Positions 9,836 to 18,396 of a DNA stretch of 64,000 nt are shown piece by piece. Both the position numbers and the translations under genes were made by a program. The notes beneath the pieces were generated by a model. The model was not told the origin of the DNA. It saw nothing but the letters and a program-made list of their open reading frames with translations, and did no database searches. Within the stretch, counting starts at the first letter, position 1. Each line of letters opens with the position of its first letter. The stretch spans positions 583,560-647,559 of the forward strand of contig JALHMJ010000001.1 of assembly GCA_022844105.1 (NCBI GenBank). The letters are read 5' to 3'. Origin of the DNA: Hyphomicrobium sp. (GTDB taxonomy: Bacteria; Pseudomonadota; Alphaproteobacteria; Rhizobiales; Hyphomicrobiaceae).

Positions 9836-10699
9836 TTAGGTCGCTGGCCCTACCGCGACAGGCAGGCCGTTTTCGCGACCCCACTCCGCCCACGATCCGT
9901 CATAGACGGGAGCGTTCCTCTGGCCAATCACGGCGAGGGCGAACGAGAGCATCGCGGCCGTCACGCCGGAGCCGCAGGTGGCGACGACCGGCTTGGCCGG
10001 GTCGATGCCGGCCAGTTTGAACAGCGCGATCAATTCATCGCGCGACTTCAAAGTACCGTCGGCGTTCAAGATTGACGAAGAGGGAACGTTGCGGGCGCCT
10101 GGGATATGACCAGACCGCAGACCCGGACGCGGCTCGGGCTCGCGACCCTCAAAACGGGCCGCCGGGCGGGCATCGACGATCTGCACATTGCCGTCGGTAA
10201 GGTAGCGGCGCATATCGTCGATATCGCGAATGAGATCATTGTCCTTCAACGGAGTGAAGTGGCGGGCCGTGCGTGGTACGGGCGGGCCATCTTCCAGCGG
10301 CCGGTTTTCCGCTTTCCACTTGCGCAAGCCGCCGTTCAGCACGGCGACGTCCTTGTGCCCCATGGCGCGGAACGTCCACCAGCCGCGTGCCGCGGAGAAG
10401 AGGCCGGAGCTGTCGTAGACGACAATTCGCATGCCATCACCGATCCCCATTTTCTTCATGCGCGAGGCAAACTTGACCTGCGACGGCAGCATATGCGGCA
10501 AGTCGGATGTTTCATCGCGAATGTCGTCGATGTCGAAGAACAATGCGCCGGGAATGTGCTCGGCCAGATACTCGGCCTTGGCAACGCGGCCGGAGTCGGG
10601 CAGATGCCAGGACGCATCGAGCACCACCAGCCCCGGAGTGCCGAGGTGCTGCGCCAGCCAGTCCGTTTCCACGATCCAGTTGTTGGCGCTCTCAGTCAC
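9836..10699 (-). CDS. sseA: 3-mercaptopyruvate sulfurtransferase
   Basis: A two-domain rhodanese of 287 residues that transfers sulfur from 3-mercaptopyruvate to thiol or cyanide acceptors. The active-site loop CGSGVTAAM is the mercaptopyruvate-type loop (CG[ST]GVT), unlike the CRKG-type loop of thiosulfate sulfurtransferases. The N-terminal rhodanese domain (LVVLDASWHLPDSGR) is the inactive half. The start is a GTG at 10699 preceded by GGGAG. It leads a probable two-gene unit with bluB. tRNA-Lys is encoded about 140 bases upstream on the same strand. Confidence 0.92.
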   Translation of the reverse strand: MTESANNWIVETDWLAQHLGTPGLVVLDASWHLPDSGRVAKAEYLAEHIPGALFFDIDDIRDETSDLPHMLPSQVKFASRMKKMGIGDGMRIVVYDSSGLFSAARGWWTFRAMGHKDVAVLNGGLRKWKAENRPLEDGPPVPRTARHFTPLKDNDLIRDIDDMRRYLTDGNVQIVDARPAARFEGREPEPRPGLRSGHIPGARNVPSSSILNADGTLKSRDELIALFKLAGIDPAKPVVATCGSGVTAAMLSFALAVIGQRNAPVYDGSWAEWGRENGLPVAVGPAT

Positions 10700-10841
10700 G
10701 ATTTACACTCCCGAGGCTTATTGGCCAGCCCCCTCCAGTCGGCGACAGGCCGCCGGAAGGTTGGCTTTAATTAGGGTCGCTGGCCCCGGATACCAGAGGC
10801 CAGTGGATGGTTCCGGCCCGAAGCAGCAGACACAAAACGAA

Positions 10842-10916
10842 TGGTGAGCCGGGAGGGGATCGAACCCTCGACCCCATGATTAAAAGTCACGTGCTCTACC
10901 GCTGAGCTACCGGCCC
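10842..10916 (-). tRNA. tRNA-Lys (anticodon UUU)
   Basis: Minus-strand cloverleaf with acceptor GGGCCGG paired to CCGGCTC (one G-U pair), discriminator A and encoded CCA at 10842-10844. The D-arm is GCTCAGCGGTAGAGC. The anticodon stem CGTGA/TCATG holds loop CTTTTAA, giving anticodon UUU. The T-arm is GAGGGTTCGATCCCCTC. Length is 75 nt with CCA. Confidence 0.96.
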
Positions 10917-11191
10917 ATTCGTGGGCTGCTTGTAGGGGGGCTTGCGTGGAGGGTCAAGGCAACGCCAGCCGCCATTGTTTACCTGTCAGCCGACAGCCGC
11001 CGCGGCTCATTCGCGCGGTGATCGCAGACGAGGCATGCAATTTGCCCCCTGACCCCCGCCTCCGGTTCGTTTATGAGGGGCGCCAACCCTTTCAGCCCGA
11101 CCGATCGCACCGTTGCATGCACAGAGCACCAGGTAATAAGGGCCCTGAAGGGCAGCATGCATCGGGGGCCGATGACGCGGCGGCCGCGCGC

Positions 11192-12127
11192 ATGGCCGCG
11201 CCGCACACCACGTCGCGCTCGAACAGACCCGGCGACCGGTCACTCGCCATCGCACTCATGATTCTGGCGATCACATTCTTTTCGGCTCTGGATACGTCAG
11301 CCAAATACCTCGGCGCCCATTATGGGTTGCCGGTGACGCAGGTGGCTTGGTCGCGCTTTATCGGTCAGTTCGGCGCGCTGATCGTTCTGGTGCCCGTGTT
11401 CGGATCGCTGTCGGTAGCGGATCTGTTCAAAACCCGGCATCTGAAGTTGCAGCTTGTGCGCTCGGTCTTGATGGCCTCGACCACGGTGTTGAACTTTCTG
11501 GCGCTGCAATATCTGCGCCTCGACCAGACGATCACCATCGTCTTCCTCGCGCCGCTGGTGGTCGCGCTGCTTGCTGGGCCGATTTTGGGCGAGTGGGCAG
11601 GCTGGCGGCGCATCACCGCCATCGGCGTCGGCTTTTTGGGTGTCGTATTCGCCATGAACCCTGGTGTTGGGGACCTCAATCCGGGCGTCCTCTATTCGCT
11701 CGCCGCCATGCTCGCCTATGCGTTTTTCATGTTGCTGACACGATACATGGCGGCGTTCGATCCGCCCATGGTGACGCTCTTTTATTCGATGTTCGTCGGC
11801 ACGTTGCTCGGCGCACCATTGGCCTACTTCGCGTGGGTCACGCCGCCCGATCTGCAGGCGTGGCTCATGCTTGCGAGCCTGGGCTTTCTCGGCGGGGTCG
11901 GGCACTGGCTGTTCCTGCACGCCTACCGACTGGCCCCCGCCTCGACCGTGGCACCGTTCCTCTATTTCCAGCTTATCTCCATGATTTCGTTTGGATATCT
12001 AGTCTTTGGCGACCTCCCGGACATGGCGACCCTGGTGGGCGCAGGAATTGTCGTCGCATCGGGAATATATCTTTTTCACAGAGAGAGAAAAACGGTCACG
12101 CCTGCGTCTGCAGCCGAAATCGAGTAA
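11192..12127 (+). CDS. EamA/DMT-superfamily membrane transporter
   Basis: A polytopic permease of about 311 residues with ten predicted membrane helices arranged as two five-helix EamA repeats. Segments such as LMILAITFFSALDTSAKYLG (helix 1) and LQYLRLDQTITIVFLAPLVVALL (end of the first repeat) are typical of the RhaT/SAM-transporter-like branch. The open frame runs upstream to 10946, but the first 82 codons are polar and unlike the family, so the ATG at 11192 is preferred; there is no strong ribosome binding site. Substrate unknown; drug/metabolite exporters of this type carry many small molecules. Confidence 0.88.
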   Translation: MAAPHTTSRSNRPGDRSLAIALMILAITFFSALDTSAKYLGAHYGLPVTQVAWSRFIGQFGALIVLVPVFGSLSVADLFKTRHLKLQLVRSVLMASTTVLNFLALQYLRLDQTITIVFLAPLVVALLAGPILGEWAGWRRITAIGVGFLGVVFAMNPGVGDLNPGVLYSLAAMLAYAFFMLLTRYMAAFDPPMVTLFYSMFVGTLLGAPLAYFAWVTPPDLQAWLMLASLGFLGGVGHWLFLHAYRLAPASTVAPFLYFQLISMISFGYLVFGDLPDMATLVGAGIVVASGIYLFHRERKTVTPASAAEIE

Positions 12128-12318
12128 CGATTTCAGCGGTTGCGATCCAGTTTCCAGGACTTAGTCTGACATGCACCAGAGTTCCGTGTCAGGGCTGACA
12201 TACAGTACGGGTTGCCTATCGATCGTTTTCAGGGCAAAGCTAACCGCGACAAGTTGGCACGCGGTCGACTGCTTGCCCCGCCGGGGCCCGGACCCGCCAA
12301 CGACGGAGGGGCTATGCT

Positions 12319-12453
12319 ATGCAGCAGCCCAAGCATCATACCAGCAGCATAAATACCGCCGGTTCCGACGAATGGGCGCGGCGGTTGACGATCATATTGG
12401 GCGCTCCCTTGGCGCTCGTGGTCTCTGGGCTGGCACTTTTCCAGTTCCTTTAA
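12319..12453 (+). CDS. 44-residue single-pass membrane micro-protein, unknown function
   Basis: An ATG at 12319 lies 7 bases after GGAGGGG and opens a 44-codon frame to TAA at 12451. The N-terminal half is polar (MQQPKHHTSSINTAGSDEW). It is followed by ARRLT and a hydrophobic stretch of about 20 residues (IILGAPLALVVSGLALFQFL) reaching the C-terminus, the layout of a small inner-membrane protein. Good binding site, coherent membrane topology and position between two plus-strand genes favour a real gene. An overlapping ATG 5 bases upstream gives only 12 codons. No known family is recognised. Confidence 0.55.
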   Translation: MQQPKHHTSSINTAGSDEWARRLTIILGAPLALVVSGLALFQFL

Positions 12454-12528
12454 GAACACTGGTCAATCGAAAGCGAAACTGAGTCTCCGGCGGCGCGTAG
12501 GTCCACTATGCGCCGCCGGAGAAAAGTC

Positions 12529-13257
12529 ATGCGCTTTGCCCTCACGATCGCCTGCTCGCTGCTTCCCATTGTTCCTGCATTTGCAGACAGCCAAATCCGC
12601 GGCGTCGTGGAGCTTTTCACGAGCCAGGGATGCTCGTCCTGCCCGCCGGCTGACGCATTGATCGAAGAGTTTGCCCGCGAGGACGGACTGGCGGTGCTGT
12701 CGCTGCCGGTCGATTACTGGGACCGGCTCGGCTGGAAAGATACATATGGATCGCCCGTCCATACCGCTCGGCAGCGGGCCTACGCAGCAACGCGAGGCGA
12801 CGGCGAAGTGTACACGCCGCAGGCCGTCATCAACGGCAGCCGGCATATGAACGGCGCCGACCGAGCCGAAATTGAAGCAAGCCTCGCCCAGTTGCGTTCG
12901 AGGTTGCGCGTCGGCGTCGACCTGACGCGCGAGAGCGGCGTGTTGCGTATCGCCGTCGGTGCGGCCCCATCCGGAGCAGCGGCGGCGGCAAAATCGGCCA
13001 CGGTCGTATTGATGCCGTTTCTGGCACGGCGAGAGGTTGCCGTCGGACGCGGCGAAAACGCAAAGCGCCGCATCGCCTACACCAATATTGTCCGGCGGAT
13101 TGACGTGCTGGGACAATGGACCGGCGACGCGCGGACATTCGAGGTACCGGTTGCGGCAACGGATGGCGCGGAAGGGGTCGTTGCCCTGTTGCAGTCCGGC
13201 ACAACCGAGGCTCCGGGCCCGATTCTTGGCGCCGCTCTGATCACGTTCGACCGGTGA
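12529..13257 (+). CDS. DUF1223 thioredoxin-fold exported protein
   Basis: About 242 residues from the ATG at 12529, which has GGAG upstream; an in-frame start at 12508 is also possible. A signal peptide (MRFALTIACSLLPIVPAFA) precedes the DUF1223 signature VVELFTSQGCSSCPPADALI. The CSSCP motif sits where thioredoxin-like proteins carry their redox cysteines, so a periplasmic disulfide role is plausible but not established for the family. The middle of the protein keeps LPVDYWDRLGWKDTY and VYTPQAVINGSRHMNG, which are strongly conserved in DUF1223. It is convergent with tgt, and the two stop codons lie inside a shared hairpin. Confidence 0.9.
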   Translation: MRFALTIACSLLPIVPAFADSQIRGVVELFTSQGCSSCPPADALIEEFAREDGLAVLSLPVDYWDRLGWKDTYGSPVHTARQRAYAATRGDGEVYTPQAVINGSRHMNGADRAEIEASLAQLRSRLRVGVDLTRESGVLRIAVGAAPSGAAAAAKSATVVLMPFLARREVAVGRGENAKRRIAYTNIVRRIDVLGQWTGDARTFEVPVAATDGAEGVVALLQSGTTEAPGPILGAALITFDR

Positions 13258-13272
13258 CGCCGGTCAGATTTT
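13249..13272. terminator. compact bidirectional terminator containing both stop codons
   Basis: Arms GACCGG and CCGGTC around TGACG, followed on the plus strand by AGATTTTCT. The DUF1223 stop (13255-13257) lies in the loop and the tgt stop (13264-13266 read on the minus strand) lies in the right arm and the base after it. It is a short stem, so strength is uncertain. Confidence 0.55.
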
Positions 13273-14412
13273 CTGGGAAATCCGGGCTTTGGTCTCTTCG
13301 GCCCAGGCTTCAAACCTGCCTTCCGCTATCGCCATGCGCATCGCGGCCATAAGATCCTGGTAGAAGACTGTGTTGGTCCACGACAGGATCATGGCTCCCA
13401 AATATTCGCCGGCTTTGACCAAGTGGTGCAGATAGGCCCGCGAATAATCGCGCGCGGCGGCGCATGTGCTGTCGGGGTCGAGGGGGGCTGAATCTTCGGC
13501 GTGCCGGGCATTATGCAGATTGACGCGGCCGTTCCATGTAAAGGCCATGCCGTGACGGCCGTTGCGTGTGGGCATGACACAATCGAACATGTCGATGCCG
13601 CGGCGGACACTTTCGATGAGATCGAGCGGCGTGCCGACGCCCATCAGATATCGTGGCTTACCGGTCGGCAGATGCGGCAGCGTATCTTCCAGCGTCGCGA
13701 TCATCGCTTCGTGGCCTTCGCCGACGGCCAATCCGCCGACCGCAATCCCTGGAAAATCCATGGCGACCAACGCGCGGGCGGAGCGTTGACGGAGTTCGCG
13801 GTCGATGCCGCCCTGGACAATGGCAAAGAGAGCCTGCCCGGGGTTGGCCCCACCGCCTGCCAGCTGGGCATCGAAGGCCCGCTTCGAACGCTCGGCCCAG
13901 CGCAGCGACAGTTCCATCGCGCGCTCGACTTCGCTGCGTTCGGCGGGGAGTTCGATGCACTCGTCGAATTGCATCTGGATGTCGGAGCCGAGCAGGCACT
14001 GGATCTCGATCGAACGCTCGGGCGTCAGCATGTGCTTGGAGCCGTCGATGTGCGACTGGAACTGGGCGCCCTCCTCCGTGATCTTGCGGATGGTCGATAA
14101 ACTCATGACCTGAAAGCCGCCGCTGTCGGTCAGGATGGGGCCATTCCAGCGCATGAATTTATGCAGGCCGCCGAGGCGGGCGATGCGCTCCGCGCCCGGT
14201 CGCAGCATGAGGTGATAGGTATTGCCGAGGAGGATATCGGCGCCGGCCTCCTTCACTTGCTCGGGGTAGAGCGCCTTCACCGTCGCAACGGTGCCGACCG
14301 GCATGAAGGCCGGCGTGCGGATGATGCCGCGCGGGGTTGCGATTTCGCCCAGGCGGGCGTTACCGTCCTGCTTCAACAGCGTGTAGCTGAAGGTCTTGAC
14401 CGTCTGATCCAT
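13264..14412 (-). CDS. tgt: queuine tRNA-ribosyltransferase
   Basis: Tgt exchanges the wobble guanine of tRNAs with GUN anticodons for preQ1, an early step of queuosine formation. The ATG at 14412 ([12 protein letters not shown]) gives 382 residues, usual for bacterial Tgt. The catalytic region is present: [24 protein letters not shown] and the nucleophile block [19 protein letters not shown]. The usual C-terminal zinc motif CxCxxC is altered: [18 protein letters not shown] keeps the first Cys and the distal His, but the next two cysteine positions are alanine and aspartate. The gene starts 10 bases after queA ends, so the two form an operon. Confidence 0.95.
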   Translation of the reverse strand: MDQTVKTFSYTLLKQDGNARLGEIATPRGIIRTPAFMPVGTVATVKALYPEQVKEAGADILLGNTYHLMLRPGAERIARLGGLHKFMRWNGPILTDSGGFQVMSLSTIRKITEEGAQFQSHIDGSKHMLTPERSIEIQCLLGSDIQMQFDECIELPAERSEVERAMELSLRWAERSKRAFDAQLAGGGANPGQALFAIVQGGIDRELRQRSARALVAMDFPGIAVGGLAVGEGHEAMIATLEDTLPHLPTGKPRYLMGVGTPLDLIESVRRGIDMFDCVMPTRNGRHGMAFTWNGRVNLHNARHAEDSAPLDPDSTCAAARDYSRAYLHHLVKAGEYLGAMILSWTNTVFYQDLMAAMRMAIAEGRFEAWAEETKARISQKI

Positions 14413-14422
14413 GCCGCCCGCA

Positions 14423-15508
14423 TTAGCCCGTTTGCGGCGCAAGGAACAGCAGGCTTGCATCACCATAGGAATAGAACCGATAGCGTTCCTCAATCGCGTG
14501 GGCGTAGGCGGCCTGCATGGTGTCGAGCCCGGCCAGCGCCGAGACGAGCATGAACAGGGTTGAGCGCGGCAGATGGAAATTGGTCATCAGCGCTCCGACC
14601 ACCTTGAAACGGTACCCCGGTGTAATAAAAATCGATGTTTCGCCCGACCAGGCGCTGAGCCTGCCGTCGTTTGCCGCTGCGCTTTCGAGCACGCGCAGCG
14701 ACGTCGTGCCGACCGCGACGATGCGCCCGCCGCGCGCGCGCACCGCGTTCAACGCAGCGGCGGTGTCAGGGTCTATCGAGCCCCATTCGGCGTGCATTTT
14801 GTGGTCCGCGGTGTCCTGCGCTTTCACCGGCAGGAATGTGCCGGCTCCCACGTGCAACGTCACGATGTGGCGTGCAATGCCGCGCGCCTGGATCTTCTCG
14901 ATCAGGCGTTCGGTGAAATGAAGACCGGCGGTGGGTGCTGCGACCGCGCCGTCCTTGGCCGCAAACATCGTCTGATAGCTGCTGCGGTCGGCCGCGCCTG
15001 GCGCACGTTTCAAAGCAATGTAGGGCGGCAGCGGTGTGTCGCCGACCGCTTCGATGGCCCGGTCGAGTTCATCGCCGGTGAGATCGAAGGCGAGTTCGAC
15101 TTCTCCAGCGTCCAGCTTCGCCGAGACCGTGGCGTCGAGCACGCACAGCCGGCAACTCGTAGTGGCGTGGCCGAAGCGGATGCGGTCGCCGGTCTCCAGG
15201 CGCTTGGCGGGCCGCGCAAACGCCCGCCAGCGAGAACCATCAACACGTTTGATGAGATTGAAAGCCACCGCCGCCGGCACTGCGTTGCGAAGACGCACGC
15301 CCTCAAGCGCCGCGGAGATTACACGAGTGTCGTTGAACACAAGGGCGTCACCGGGCTGCAAAAACTCCGGCAAGTCGAGCACGGCGCTGTCGGTCCGCGT
15401 GCCGCTACGAGGATCGACAACGAGCATACGCGCGCTGTCGCGCGGATCGGCCGGATAGAGCGCGATACGGTCATCGGGCAATTCAAAGTCGAACAGGTCA
15501 GTCCGCAC
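14423..15508 (-). CDS. queA: SAM:tRNA ribosyltransferase-isomerase
   Basis: QueA adds and isomerises the ribosyl group of S-adenosylmethionine onto preQ1 in tRNA, giving epoxyqueuosine. The 361-residue product begins [19 protein letters not shown] and contains the signature segments [15 protein letters not shown]-like (here [15 protein letters not shown]), [14 protein letters not shown] and HAEWGSIDP. The start is a GTG at 15508. It precedes tgt by 10 bases. The neighbouring cyclophilin and coaD genes on the same strand recall the usual Hyphomicrobiales order. Confidence 0.96.
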   Translation of the reverse strand: MRTDLFDFELPDDRIALYPADPRDSARMLVVDPRSGTRTDSAVLDLPEFLQPGDALVFNDTRVISAALEGVRLRNAVPAAVAFNLIKRVDGSRWRAFARPAKRLETGDRIRFGHATTSCRLCVLDATVSAKLDAGEVELAFDLTGDELDRAIEAVGDTPLPPYIALKRAPGAADRSSYQTMFAAKDGAVAAPTAGLHFTERLIEKIQARGIARHIVTLHVGAGTFLPVKAQDTADHKMHAEWGSIDPDTAAALNAVRARGGRIVAVGTTSLRVLESAAANDGRLSAWSGETSIFITPGYRFKVVGALMTNFHLPRSTLFMLVSALAGLDTMQAAYAHAIEERYRFYSYGDASLLFLAPQTG

Positions 15509-15582
15509 GGTTGCTGGCTTTCGGACTCTCTAAGAGCCCGCGAGCTAGCATTACGCCCGGATGGCTGCAAGTTGCCGTGCCA

Positions 15583-16509
15583 TCAGTAGATATCGGGGAT
15601 GTGCATGTCGTTTGGCACCGGCGCGCGGACATAGGCTGGATTGCGGACCCGGTCGGGCAGCAGGACCGGCGTGCGCACGACCTCCCGATAGGGGATCTGC
15701 GACAGGAAGTGATGGATGCAATTGAGCCGTGCTTTTTTCTTGTCGTCGGCGTCCACCACCCACCAGCAGGCTTCGGGGATGTGGGTGCGGGCCAACATCT
15801 CTTCCTTGGCTTTGGTGTAGACTTCCCAGCGCCGCCGCGATTCCAGATCCATCGGTGACAGCTTCCACTGCTTGATGGGATCGTTGATGCGCATGCGAAA
15901 GCGTAAGTTCTGTTCGTCGTCGGTAATCGAGAACCAGTATTTGATCAGGATGATGCCGGAGCGAACGAGCATTTTCTCAAACTCGGGGACCGAGCGAAAG
16001 AACTCCTCAACATCGCCTTCAGAGCAAAAGCCCATCACGCGCTCGACGCCGGCGCGGTTGTACCATGAGCGGTCGAACAGAACGATCTCACCGGCGGCCG
16101 GCAGATGCTCGATATAGCGCTGGAAATACCACTGCGTGCGCTGGCGATCGTTCGGCGCGGGCAGCGCGGCCACGCGGCACACGCGCGGATTGAGGCGTTG
16201 CGTGATACGCTTGATGACGCCGCCTTTGCCCGCCGCGTCGCGACCCTCAAAAACGACCACGACCTTCAGCTTCTGATCGACGACCCAGTCCTGTAACTTG
16301 ACGAGTTCGCGCTGGAGGCGAAACAGCTCCTTGAAGTAGAATGTGCGATCGATCGTCGTGGCGTCGGGATATTCGGCGATGTCGTCGAAGAGGCCGGCCA
16401 AGTGGCTGTCTTCGAGTTCGAGTTCGAGTTCCTCGTCGAAACTGTCGATCAGCTCCGCCTTGACGCGCGCGGGCAGTTCTCCGTTGCCCTTCTTGGCCTT
16501 CTCGTCCAT
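15583..16509 (-). CDS. ppk2: polyphosphate kinase 2
   Basis: A 308-residue PPK2-family kinase that uses polyphosphate to phosphorylate nucleoside (di)phosphates. The Walker A loop GRDAAGKGG and the lid/Walker B segment LFDRSWYNRAGVERVMGFC are intact, as are QWYFQRYIEHLPAAGEIV and KYWFSITDDEQ of the single-domain class I group. An acidic N-terminal extension (DSFDEELELELEDSHLAGLF) precedes the core. The ATG at 16509 has GGAGG upstream. The preference for GDP or ADP cannot be told from inspection. Confidence 0.94.
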   Translation of the reverse strand: MDEKAKKGNGELPARVKAELIDSFDEELELELEDSHLAGLFDDIAEYPDATTIDRTFYFKELFRLQRELVKLQDWVVDQKLKVVVVFEGRDAAGKGGVIKRITQRLNPRVCRVAALPAPNDRQRTQWYFQRYIEHLPAAGEIVLFDRSWYNRAGVERVMGFCSEGDVEEFFRSVPEFEKMLVRSGIILIKYWFSITDDEQNLRFRMRINDPIKQWKLSPMDLESRRRWEVYTKAKEEMLARTHIPEACWWVVDADDKKKARLNCIHHFLSQIPYREVVRTPVLLPDRVRNPAYVRAPVPNDMHIPDIY

Positions 16510-16651
16510 TGCGTCCTCCGAGCTGATCGTGTGTGCGCATTACTCCAGCGAGATCATGTAACGGCGGTGTGACAACGGGCCAGCCGCACCAGTTTCACTT
16601 GCGCACGATCGCGAACATGCCCATCCTTAAGTTTCAAATTGGAGACCGGCC

Positions 16652-16723
16652 ATGAGCAAAGAAAAGCGTGCGACGAAGGAAAAACGCAAGCCAAAAAAGG
16701 AAAAGCCAGCGACCAAGAAGTAA
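16652..16723 (+). CDS. 23-residue lysine-rich micro-protein
   Basis: ATG at 16652 preceded by TTGGAGACCGGCC, ending in TAA at 16721. The product is almost entirely Lys, Glu, Arg, Pro and Thr (starts MSKEKRATKEKRKPKK), with no hydrophobic residues beyond Met and Ala. It is oriented against its neighbours, between ppk2 and the DUF423 gene. Similar short Lys-rich ORFs are, to my recollection, annotated in other Hyphomicrobiales; a nucleic-acid-binding or polyphosphate-binding role is only a guess. Tiny size limits certainty. Confidence 0.5.
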   Translation: MSKEKRATKEKRKPKKEKPATKK

Positions 16724-16738
16724 GGCAGCACCGGCTAC

Positions 16739-17131
16739 TTAGCTGCGCCGCCAGTCGATGGCGGCTGCGAGAGCAACAAGAACCCAGGCTAGAATAGTGA
16801 GGCTGCCGCCGATCGGCGCAGCCATTGGGAAAAGCTGGCCGATCTCAAAGCCGCGCAGGGCGATGTCACCCGCAAACAGTGCTACTCCGAGTAGCATCAC
16901 GCGGGCGGCGACGCGCCACCATCCGGCGGCGTTGGCCGAGCGGACGGCCCACGCGGCAACGGCCAGCACCGCCACCGCATGCACCATCAGCATTTGCGCC
17001 GCGGTCGCCATGGCCGGTGTCGGGACGCGGTGCGCTGCAATCGCTGCGAGCGACACACCCGCGGCTCCGAGCAACCCTGCGGCAATTGCAAGTCCCAGAT
17101 CCGCCCGCGGCGTCTCGTCGAAACGGCTCAT
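16739..17131 (-). CDS. DUF423 small membrane protein
   Basis: About 130 residues with four predicted membrane helices. The family hallmarks are the first helix with GLLGAAGVSLAAIAAHR, the MLMVHAVAVLAVA segment and the C-terminal MAAPIGGSLTILAWVLVALAA, which match DUF423 (YgdD-like) inner-membrane proteins of unknown role. The ATG at 17131 (MSRFDETPRADLG) is preferred because it lies 10 bases after the end of the upstream cyclophilin gene; an earlier in-frame start would overlap it. Likely cotranscribed with the two cyclophilin genes. Confidence 0.88.
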   Translation of the reverse strand: MSRFDETPRADLGLAIAAGLLGAAGVSLAAIAAHRVPTPAMATAAQMLMVHAVAVLAVAAWAVRSANAAGWWRVAARVMLLGVALFAGDIALRGFEIGQLFPMAAPIGGSLTILAWVLVALAAAIDWRRS

Positions 17132-17141
17132 ATTTCTGACC

Positions 17142-17618
17142 TTACGCGACGTCGGCGGCAACGCGGACCGAGATCATCTTGTCGGGAGAGCGGGGCGGCT
17201 CGCCACGGGCCAACTGGTCGACGGCTTCCATGCCGTCGATGACCTTGCCCCAAACGGTATACTGCCGGTCGAGGAATTTGGCGTCGTCGAAGACGATAAA
17301 GAACTGGCTGTTGGCCGAGTTTGGCATGGAGGAACGGGCCATCGAGCAGATGCCGCGAACATGCGGCTCGGCGTTGAATTCGGCAGGCAGATTCGGGTGC
17401 TTCGAACTTCCCGTTCCGCGACCATCAGGGCAACCCGTCTGCGCCATGAAGCCTTCGATGACACGGTGGAAGGGGATGCCGTCGTAGAACTTTTCGCGGG
17501 CGAGTTGCTTGATCCGCTCGACATGCTTGGGCGCCAGATCGGGCCGCAATTCGATCGTCACGTTGCCCTTCGACGTTTCGACAATCAGCGTGTTTTCAGG
17601 GTCTTTGATGGCAGCCAT
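17142..17618 (-). CDS. ppiB: cytosolic cyclophilin-type peptidyl-prolyl isomerase
   Basis: A 158-residue single-domain cyclophilin without a signal peptide, so cytosolic. The active-site features FHRVIEGFMAQTGCPDGRGTG, FNAEPHVRGICSMARS and NSQFFIVF are present. The second cyclophilin gene is directly upstream (57-base gap) and is its paralog, an arrangement that recurs in Alphaproteobacteria next to coaD. It catalyses cis-trans isomerisation of X-Pro bonds. Confidence 0.94.
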   Translation of the reverse strand: MAAIKDPENTLIVETSKGNVTIELRPDLAPKHVERIKQLAREKFYDGIPFHRVIEGFMAQTGCPDGRGTGSSKHPNLPAEFNAEPHVRGICSMARSSMPNSANSQFFIVFDDAKFLDRQYTVWGKVIDGMEAVDQLARGEPPRSPDKMISVRVAADVA

Positions 17619-17675
17619 GGTGTGGCACTCTCCGTTGGTGCGGCGATGAATTGAATGGGATTGACGGCGGCCTTA

Positions 17676-18257
17676 TCAGGCGCCAGGGGCGATATAGGCC
17701 TTGACGATTTTATCGGGTTTGGCCGGCGGTTCGCCCTTGGCGACCTTGTCGACGGCCTGCATCCCGTCGATGACCTGACCCCAGACGGTGTACTGGCTGT
17801 TCAGGTTCGGCGCGTGCGTAAAGCAGATGAAGAACTGGCTGTTGGCGGAGTTCGGGCTTGAGGACCGCGCCGCGCCGACAGTGCCGCGTTCAAAGGGGGT
17901 CGGCGTGAATTCGGCTGGTAGATCGGGATACTTCGAGCCGCCGGTCCCGGTCCCCGTGGGATCACCGGTCTGGGCCATGAAGCTCGGGATGACACGGTGG
18001 AAAATGATGCCATTGTAGAACCCGTCGCCGGCCAGCTGTTTCACTCGGGCGACATGCTGGGGTGCCAAATCCGGCCGCAGTTTGATCTTCACGGTGCCTG
18101 TCGACAGTTCGAGCACCAGGACGTCTCCTCCCGCTACCCCGGCACCGGCCGGTGCCGCTCCCGTGACCGGACCTCCGACTTCGGCCGTCGAGCTGCCACC
18201 GCAAGCGGCCAGACCGCAAGCGAGCACAAAGAAGGAGAGAAAAACGGACAATCGCAT
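17676..18257 (-). CDS. lipoprotein cyclophilin-type peptidyl-prolyl isomerase
   Basis: A paralog of the downstream cyclophilin, with an N-terminal lipoprotein signal: MRLSVFLSFFVLACGLAAC ending in lipobox LAAC, followed by a Gly/Ala/Pro linker of about 30 residues. The enzyme core has FHRVIPSFMAQTGDPTGTGTGG and NSANSQFFICF. The ATG at 18257 places the Met directly before the signal peptide; the open frame runs 19 codons further upstream. It is predicted to act in the periplasm, anchored to a membrane, while its partner works in the cytosol. Confidence 0.92.
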   Translation of the reverse strand: MRLSVFLSFFVLACGLAACGGSSTAEVGGPVTGAAPAGAGVAGGDVLVLELSTGTVKIKLRPDLAPQHVARVKQLAGDGFYNGIIFHRVIPSFMAQTGDPTGTGTGGSKYPDLPAEFTPTPFERGTVGAARSSSPNSANSQFFICFTHAPNLNSQYTVWGQVIDGMQAVDKVAKGEPPAKPDKIVKAYIAPGA

Positions 18258-18396
18258 CGCAGGTCGGTCCTTAAGCCTAGATATGAGCACGGTGAATGCC
18301 CATTCTGGCGGCATTCGCGTGGCGACCTTATGGCGGCTTGCAAGGCCGGTGGCAAGGCGCCCGCCGCCGGGGACCGCTGATCGTGCCGTGGGTATG

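Noticed and set aside
10946-11191. N-terminal extension of the EamA transporter
   Set aside because: The 82 upstream codons are polar, unlike any transporter N-terminus, and begin almost at the tRNA-Lys gene.
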